NCBI GenBank assembly: GCA_031261385.1
Contig: JAISJS010000033.1
Location: 1-5,786 of the forward strand
DNA: 5,786 nucleotides
Source of the DNA: Treponema sp.
GTDB lineage: Bacteria > Spirochaetota > Spirochaetia > Treponematales > Breznakiellaceae
Direction of reading: 5' to 3'
Shown here: positions 1 through 5,786 of the stretch, piece by piece
How positions within the stretch are numbered: position 1 is the first letter of the stretch
Layout of the letters: every line of letters starts with the position of its first letter
Position numbers and translations under genes: made by a program
Notes under the pieces: generated by a model
Databases searched by the model: none
What the model saw: the letters and a program-made list of their open reading frames with translations, nothing else
Told to the model about the DNA's origin: nothing

Positions 1-711
1 GAGATGATAAAGTACGCCTCCAACGCGTTTCTGGCGGTGAAGATTACTTTTATTAACGAGATAGCCAACCTCTGTGAAAAATCCGGCGCCAATGTACAGG
101 ATGTTGCCAAGGCCATGGGGCGTGACGGCAGGATAGGCGCAAAATTCCTCCATGCCGGGCCGGGATACGGCGGCTCCTGTTTCCCCAAGGACACCCAGGC
201 ATTGGCGCGGATAGGCCGGGACTGCGGCGAACCCCTTTCCCTGGTGGAAACCACCATTGCGGTGAATGAACGCCAGAAGCTCCGCATGATAGATAAAATT
301 GAAACCGGCCTGGGCGGCCCCGGCGCATTACCGGGCAAAACCATTGCCATCCTCGGCCTTGCCTTTAAGCCCAACACGGATGATATGCGGGAGTCCCCTG
401 CCATCACTATTTGTGAAGGGCTGGCTAAAAAAGGCGCCCGGCTGCGGGTATGGGATCCCGCGGCAATGAAAGAAGCGGCCTGGCGCCTTGAATCAATTAA
501 GGGCGCCGTCTATTTTGCGGAAGATGAGTACGATGCCCTGAATGGTTCAGATGCGCTGGTACTGCTGACCGAATGGAACCAATTCCGTAACCTGGATCTC
601 CAACGGGTAAAAACACTGCTTACCCTCCCCTGCTTCTTTGATCTGCGGAATGTGTATAAACAGGAAGAAGTTGAAGCGGCGGGGCTGCGGTATTTTGGAA
701 TAGGAAAGTAG
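1..711 (+). CDS. ugd: UDP-glucose 6-dehydrogenase, C-terminal part (5' end outside window)
   Basis: This enzyme oxidises UDP-glucose to UDP-glucuronate in the cytoplasm with two NAD+, supplying acidic sugars for surface polysaccharide. The reading frame is open from base 1. The ATG at base 4 is internal, because the protein opens directly in the conserved central helix (MIKYASNAFLA) that carries the active-site Lys and Asn (residues 3 and 7 counted from that ATG). The catalytic Cys is residue 59 in GPGYGGSCFPKD. The C-terminal UDP-binding domain shows GLAFKPNTDDMRESPA at about residues 118-133. About 235 residues are present. Family members are usually about 440 residues, so roughly 200 N-terminal residues, including the NAD-binding Rossmann fold, lie upstream. 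The related UDP-ManNAc dehydrogenases share this architecture, but the motif wording and the following epimerase favour UDP-glucose. The next gene starts 7 bases after the stop, so the two are probably co-transcribed. Confidence 0.93.
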   Translation, partial: EMIKYASNAFLAVKITFINEIANLCEKSGANVQDVAKAMGRDGRIGAKFLHAGPGYGGSCFPKDTQALARIGRDCGEPLSLVETTIAVNERQKLRMIDKIETGLGGPGALPGKTIAILGLAFKPNTDDMRESPAITICEGLAKKGARLRVWDPAAMKEAAWRLESIKGAVYFAEDEYDALNGSDALVLLTEWNQFRNLDLQRVKTLLTLPCFFDLRNVYKQEEVEAAGLRYFGIGK

Positions 712-718
712 TTACCCC

Positions 719-1748
719 ATGAATTGCATCGTTACCGGCGCCGCCGGTTTTATCGGATTCCATATCGCAAAAAAACTGCTCGAACAGGGCCACCGGGTAC
801 TGGGCATTGATTCGGTAAACGATTACTATGCGGTTTCCCTGAAGCAGGACCGGCTAAAAGAGCTGGGAATAAAACCCGGCGAGCTGCGGTATGGTGAACC
901 CGCGGCAAGCGTTGTTTTTCCGCGGTTCCAATGTATACAACTTCGGATCGAAGAAAAAGACCGGCTCAGTAACGCGGTCAATGATTATATCCACGCGTAT
1001 GGCGCCATCGACCGGATCATTCATCTTGCCGCTCAGGCCGGAGTCCGTTACAGCCTGCAAAACCCCGAAGCCTATATCAGTTCCAATATCAGCGGGTTTC
1101 TCAGCATCCTTGAAATCTGCCGCGCCCTTTCCATCCCCCATCTTGTATACGCCTCCAGCTCTTCCGTGTACGGCATGAACGCCAAGCGTCCATTCTCCGT
1201 GCATGACCCGGTAGACCATCCCGTAAGCCTCTATGCCGCCACCAAACGATCCCATGAACTCATGGCCCATACCTACGCCCACCTGTTTAACATCCCGGTG
1301 ACCGGCCTCCGGTTCTTCACCGTCTACGGGCCCTGGGGCCGCCCGGATATGGCCTACTATAAATTTTCCCTGGCCATCAGCAACGGTGAACCCATAGATG
1401 TCTACAACAACGGTGAAATGCGGCGGGACTTTACCTATATTGATGATATTGTTGAAGGGGTCATGAAAGCATCAGCGCATATCCCCTCCCCTGCCCCCGC
1501 TCCCTGCCGGATCTATAACCTGGGGAACAACCATGCTGAGGAACTGGGTGTTTTTATTGAAACCCTGGAAAACGCACTTGGGAAAAAAGCGGTGAAGCGG
1601 TACCTTCCCCTGCAGGATGGGGATGTGCTTGCAACCGAAGCGGATATAGAAGACACCCGGCGGGATCTGGGATGGGCGCCCCATACGGGGATTGACGAAG
1701 GGCTTACGGCTTTTGCGGAATGGTTTACGGAGTATTATAAAAAAACAG

Positions 1749-1759
<11 letters not shown>
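719..1759 (+). CDS. UDP-glucuronate 4-epimerase (extended SDR family)
   Basis: The predicted reaction interconverts UDP-glucuronate and UDP-galacturonate in the cytoplasm, directly after the dehydrogenase encoded upstream. The N-terminus has the NAD-binding motif GAAGFIG (residues 7-13). The catalytic residues are a Ser in SSSS at 146-149 and the YAATK motif, with Tyr172 and Lys176. The run RFFTVYGPWGRPDMA (198-212) is characteristic of the CapI/LpsL-type uronate epimerases rather than GalE. At 346 residues it is slightly longer than the common 335 or so. The extra length seems to lie around residues 50-75, after the DRLKELG segment, as I recall for a subgroup of this family. An AGGAAAG stretch at 702-708 serves as a reasonable Shine-Dalgarno for the ATG at 719. 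The 3' end overlaps the transporter start by 11 bases. The assignment to uronate rather than neutral sugar is from motifs and context; the family membership is clear. Confidence 0.9.
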
Positions 1760-3536
<1,777 letters not shown>

Positions 3537-3594
3537 GGATGAATGAAAACGAATAAAGTTGTCCATAAAATCGGCTGTTGCAAAACCGCCTGAT

Positions 3595-3603
3595 GGGGAG
3601 GAG
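3595..3603 (+). promoter_or_regulatory. Strong ribosome binding site of the ATPase-nuclease gene
   Basis: GGGGAGGAG lies 6 bases before the ATG at 3610. It is a near-ideal Shine-Dalgarno and fixes that start. It is stronger than any site in the polysaccharide genes upstream, which suggests this gene is translated independently of them. Confidence 0.8.
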
Positions 3604-3609
3604 TAAAAA

Positions 3610-5190
3610 ATGTCGGCCAAGTATCCTTCAAAACGGGAAGTTCGTTTTTTTAATACCACCGGTCCCTGTAACCCGGAAGATCACTACATGCTCCCGCCGG
3701 AGGAACGTTTGGTAGGGGCGCAGCTGCACCGGTATATCAGGGACAAGCTGTACTGGGTGCTTCACGCTCCCCGGCAAACCGGGAAAACCACGTTTCTGCA
3801 AAGCTGGATGCGGGAAATTAACGCCGGGGATGAAGCGGTGGCCTGTTATGTCAGTATAGAAACCTGTCAGGGGGTAAAAGAACGGGCTGAAGCAATGCGT
3901 ACCATGTACCACGCTATTTGCAATTTTGCAGGCTATGTAGGAGTCCCCGTTCCGGTAATTGAAGAAAAGGACACTGAAAATCTCCTGCAAATCACCCTGG
4001 GTAAATGGGCGGAGCTTGTTGCCCCCAAGCCATTAGTGGTACTTTTTGATGAAGTTGATGTCTTAACCGGAGAAGCGCTGATCAGTTTTTTACGGCAGCT
4101 GCGGAGTGGTTTTGCCGAACGGGGCGTGGGTATATTCCCCGTATCAGTCGCCTTGGTTGGTATGCGGGATCTAAAGGATTATAGTACCGCCGCCAAGGAC
4201 GGCATTGCCCCGAACCCCGGTTCTCCCTTCAACATAAAAGAAGATTCTGCGGTGCTATCCAATTTTCAAAAAGATGATATCGCAAAATTATTTGCCCAGC
4301 GGACGCAGGAAACCGGACAGCAAATAACAAGTGAAGCGCTTGACTATGTCTTTGACCAGTCCCTTGGTCAGCCATGGATAGTCAATTCATTATTTATGCG
4401 CGCTACCATGCGGATACTGGATGAAGACAGCCGGGAAACCGTCACTATTGAACATATCCGCGAAGCACGGGAGCAGATGATCCTTGCGCGGGAAACTCAT
4501 CTTGATTCCCTTGCGGTGCGCATGGAGAATCCTCAGGTTAGAAAAGTGATGGAAACCCTTATAGCAGGAGAGTCTGATCCTGCACTTACCGAAGGCGAGG
4601 GGTTCCGTATTTGTATTGATTTGGGACTGGTAACCAGGGAAAAAGGAACGCCCATCGTGGCAAACCCGATTTATCGTGAGGTACTTGCCCGTCACCTTAC
4701 ATCTTCTACCCAGGATGCAATCCCCGCGCCTGAGTGGCAGTGGAAAAAAGCCGACGGCAGCCTTGATATGGACACTCTGTTACGGGAATTCCAGAGATTC
4801 TGGCGAAAGCACTCCGAAGTATGGGAACAGAAATCGGATTACACCGAAGCGTTCCCCCATCTTTTATTAATGGCGTTTTTGCAGCGCGTCCTTAACGGCG
4901 GCGGACGCATTGAGCGGGAGTATGCTGCAGGCCGCGGCCGCATGGATTTAGGGGTGGAGTACAACAGGCGCTGGTATATCATCGAAATTAAACTGGTACA
5001 TTCCTATGATACCCCCGAAGAAGTAAAAGAAGAAGGTTTACGGCAAACAGCGATGTACCGTGATAAAATAGACGGCGCCTCCCCGGCATATCTGCTGATA
5101 TTTGACCGGCGGCCCGCGGCAAAACAAAAAACCTGGGATGAACGTTTGACCTGGACTAACGAAAATACCATAACCGTGGTTGGACTATAA
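3610..5190 (+). CDS. P-loop (AAA/STAND-like) ATPase with C-terminal PD-(D/E)XK nuclease domain
   Basis: This is a 526-residue cytoplasmic protein with no membrane segment or signal peptide. The N-terminus (RFFNTTGPCNPEDHYMLPP, 12-30) leads into a Walker A of the form APRQTGKTT (53-61, Lys59), with Ala where Gly is usual. Walker B is VVLFDE (Asp147, Glu148). A GQPW motif at 253-256 sits in a helical region and resembles the GxP motif of STAND ATPases. The C-terminal domain carries Asp446, then IIEIK (Glu459, Lys461), then Gln479-TAM-Tyr483. This is the D...ExK...QxxxY pattern of RecB-like nucleases, so catalytic residues appear intact. The family is best described as an AAA-like ATPase of unknown function; I recall similar proteins in treponemes. 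Defence, DNA processing or mobile-element functions are inferences. The gap of 73 bases from the transporter and the strong ribosome site suggest a unit separate from the polysaccharide operon. Confidence 0.8.
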   Translation: MSAKYPSKREVRFFNTTGPCNPEDHYMLPPEERLVGAQLHRYIRDKLYWVLHAPRQTGKTTFLQSWMREINAGDEAVACYVSIETCQGVKERAEAMRTMYHAICNFAGYVGVPVPVIEEKDTENLLQITLGKWAELVAPKPLVVLFDEVDVLTGEALISFLRQLRSGFAERGVGIFPVSVALVGMRDLKDYSTAAKDGIAPNPGSPFNIKEDSAVLSNFQKDDIAKLFAQRTQETGQQITSEALDYVFDQSLGQPWIVNSLFMRATMRILDEDSRETVTIEHIREAREQMILARETHLDSLAVRMENPQVRKVMETLIAGESDPALTEGEGFRICIDLGLVTREKGTPIVANPIYREVLARHLTSSTQDAIPAPEWQWKKADGSLDMDTLLREFQRFWRKHSEVWEQKSDYTEAFPHLLLMAFLQRVLNGGGRIEREYAAGRGRMDLGVEYNRRWYIIEIKLVHSYDTPEEVKEEGLRQTAMYRDKIDGASPAYLLIFDRRPAAKQKTWDERLTWTNENTITVVGL

Positions 5191-5210
5191 ATATAACTAC
5201 TATATACGGC

Positions 5211-5215
5211 AGGAG
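5211..5215 (+). promoter_or_regulatory. Ribosome binding site of the DUF6922-like gene
   Basis: AGGAG lies 7 bases before the ATG at 5223, in the 32-base AT-rich gap after the ATPase-nuclease stop. It supports this start. The short gap allows read-through transcription from the ATPase gene. Confidence 0.7.
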
Positions 5216-5222
5216 ATTATTT

Positions 5223-5534
5223 ATGGATGTCAAAGATAGTGTAAAATACCCTGTCATTTCAAAAAAAATATTTTGGGATATTCATTATGATAAGATAGAC
5301 TATGATGATGATAAAAGACTTGTTATTGAGCGAGTGTTTTCTTTCGGAACTGAAAATGATGAAAGAGAAGTATTTAGGTATTATGGGGAAGAGACAATAA
5401 GAAATGTCGTTGTTAATTTAAAATATTTAGATAAAAAAGTATTAAATTATTTAAGTATTATATTGCATATAAATAAGGAAGATTTCAGATGTTACGAAAA
5501 GAGTCTGTTGAAAAGCCCTTATGGGATATCCTGA
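5223..5534 (+). CDS. DUF6922-like small protein, putative antitoxin of an AbiEii-type pair
   Basis: This 103-residue acidic protein has the pattern I associate with DUF6922: a FWDIHYDKIDYDDDK segment (about 17-31), then VIERVFSFGTENDERE (34-49), a YYGEETIRNVV helix (53-63), and a LDKKVLNYLSIIL helix (68-80). Members often precede a nucleotidyltransferase toxin gene, as here, where the next gene starts inside this one. By that position it would be the antitoxin, either binding the toxin or repressing the operon, but no DNA-binding motif is obvious. The last 15 or so residues are encoded by DNA shared with the toxin gene. GC is about 25%, far below the genes upstream, and codons are strongly A/T-ending. 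That points to horizontal acquisition. The family call is from memory of the pattern and should be read as likely rather than certain; the antitoxin role is inferred from context. Confidence 0.7.
   Translation: MDVKDSVKYPVISKKIFWDIHYDKIDYDDDKRLVIERVFSFGTENDEREVFRYYGEETIRNVVVNLKYLDKKVLNYLSIILHINKEDFRCYEKSLLKSPYGIS
5476..5481 (+). promoter_or_regulatory. Ribosome binding site of the AbiEii-like toxin gene, inside the upstream gene
   Basis: AGGAAG lies 7 bases before the ATG at 5489, within the coding region of the DUF6922-like gene. It decides the start of the toxin gene and shows that the toxin can be translated with its own site despite the overlap. Confidence 0.6.
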
Positions 5535-5786
5535 TAAACCTGAATAAAAATAATATATTCAAAAACTATAACCTTGTTGGAGGGACTGCGTTATCATTAC
5601 AAATAGGACATAGAATGTCTGATGATATTGATTTATTTACCGCTAAGGAATTTAATAAATTTAAAATACTTGAATATTTTTATAAATATTATAAAGGATT
5701 TGAAATTGGTAATGAATCGGATATATTCTTAAATATATTTGTAGGCAATAATAAGATTGACTTTTTAAAATATGATTATCCTTTAC
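5489..5786 (+). CDS. AbiEii/AbiGii-family nucleotidyltransferase toxin, N-terminal part (3' end outside window)
   Basis: This frame is open from ATG 5489 to the window end, giving 99 residues of a gene that continues beyond it. The motif VGGTALSLQIGHRMSDDIDLF spans residues 30-50. It holds the Gly-Gly pair (31-32) and the DxD metal-binding acidic residues (Asp46, Asp48) of the DNA polymerase beta-type nucleotidyltransferase fold, in the spacing typical of AbiEii and MenT-like toxins. Such toxins block growth by transferring nucleotides, for MenT proteins to the tRNA acceptor end, and AbiE systems cause phage abortive infection. A later IDFLKYDYP stretch (90-98) fits the third strand of the catalytic core. 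The gene overlaps the putative antitoxin by 46 bases in another frame, with its own ribosome site, and shares its very low GC. The partner is not a recognisable AbiEi winged-helix protein, so this is an AbiE-like rather than a classical AbiE pair. Completeness of the toxin cannot be judged here. Confidence 0.85.
   Translation, partial: MLRKESVEKPLWDILINLNKNNIFKNYNLVGGTALSLQIGHRMSDDIDLFTAKEFNKFKILEYFYKYYKGFEIGNESDIFLNIFVGNNKIDFLKYDYPL

Noticed and set aside
854..1282. Open frames on the - strand (854-1282) and in another + frame (891-1178) within the epimerase
   Set aside because: Both are shadows of the epimerase gene, whose catalytic motifs are encoded in the 719 frame across the same bases.
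1692..1748. TTG at 1692 as start of the transporter
   Set aside because: It would add 19 residues encoded deep within the epimerase gene; the ATG at 1749 gives a normal N-terminus for the family.
3537..3609. Terminator between the transporter and the ATPase-nuclease gene
   Set aside because: Only a short, interrupted stem (CGG...CCG around GTT-GCAA-AAC) with no T-run; not convincing.
4390..4870. Open frames at 4390-4695 (-) and 4676-4870 (+) inside the ATPase-nuclease gene
   Set aside because: Shadows of a gene whose domains are continuous through this stretch; no frameshift is needed.
5180..5208. Possible promoter for the toxin-antitoxin cassette (TTGGAC with TATATA or TATACG)
   Set aside because: The predicted transcript start would fall on the ribosome binding site at 5211-5215. 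Other TATAA-like hexamers at 5186-5197 have no matching -35 and are expected by chance in AT-rich DNA.

Overview
The window looks like a bacterial chromosome segment. All genes lie on the + strand and are closely packed; no gap between genes exceeds about 75 bases. The first 5.2 kb has moderate to fairly high GC with chromosomal-looking coding. The likely host is a spirochaete, perhaps a gut or termite-gut Treponema. That guess rests on my recollection that the N-terminus of the ATPase gene at 3610-5190 resembles a family common in treponemes. No rRNA or other marker confirms it.

Region 1 (1-3536) is the end of a cell-surface polysaccharide operon. It holds the 3' part of a UDP-glucose 6-dehydrogenase gene, a UDP-glucuronate 4-epimerase, and an ABC exporter of the lipid-linked-oligosaccharide flippase type (PglK-like). 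The first two enzymes act in sequence: UDP-glucose to UDP-glucuronate to UDP-galacturonate. The exporter would move a lipid-linked glycan across the inner membrane. The 7-base gap and the 11-base overlap between these genes argue for one transcript.

Region 2 (3610-5190) is one gene with its own very strong ribosome binding site. It encodes a P-loop ATPase with STAND-like features, joined to a C-terminal PD-(D/E)XK (RecB-type) nuclease domain. Its cellular role is not established; defence or mobile-element biology are plausible.

Region 3 (5223-5786) is an AT-rich block of about 25% GC by hand count. It carries a two-gene cassette: a small DUF6922-like protein (putative antitoxin) overlapping by 46 bases an AbiEii-like nucleotidyltransferase toxin gene that is cut by the window end. 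The sharp change in composition suggests this cassette was acquired horizontally. No RNA genes, CRISPR array, transposase or convincing terminator were seen.
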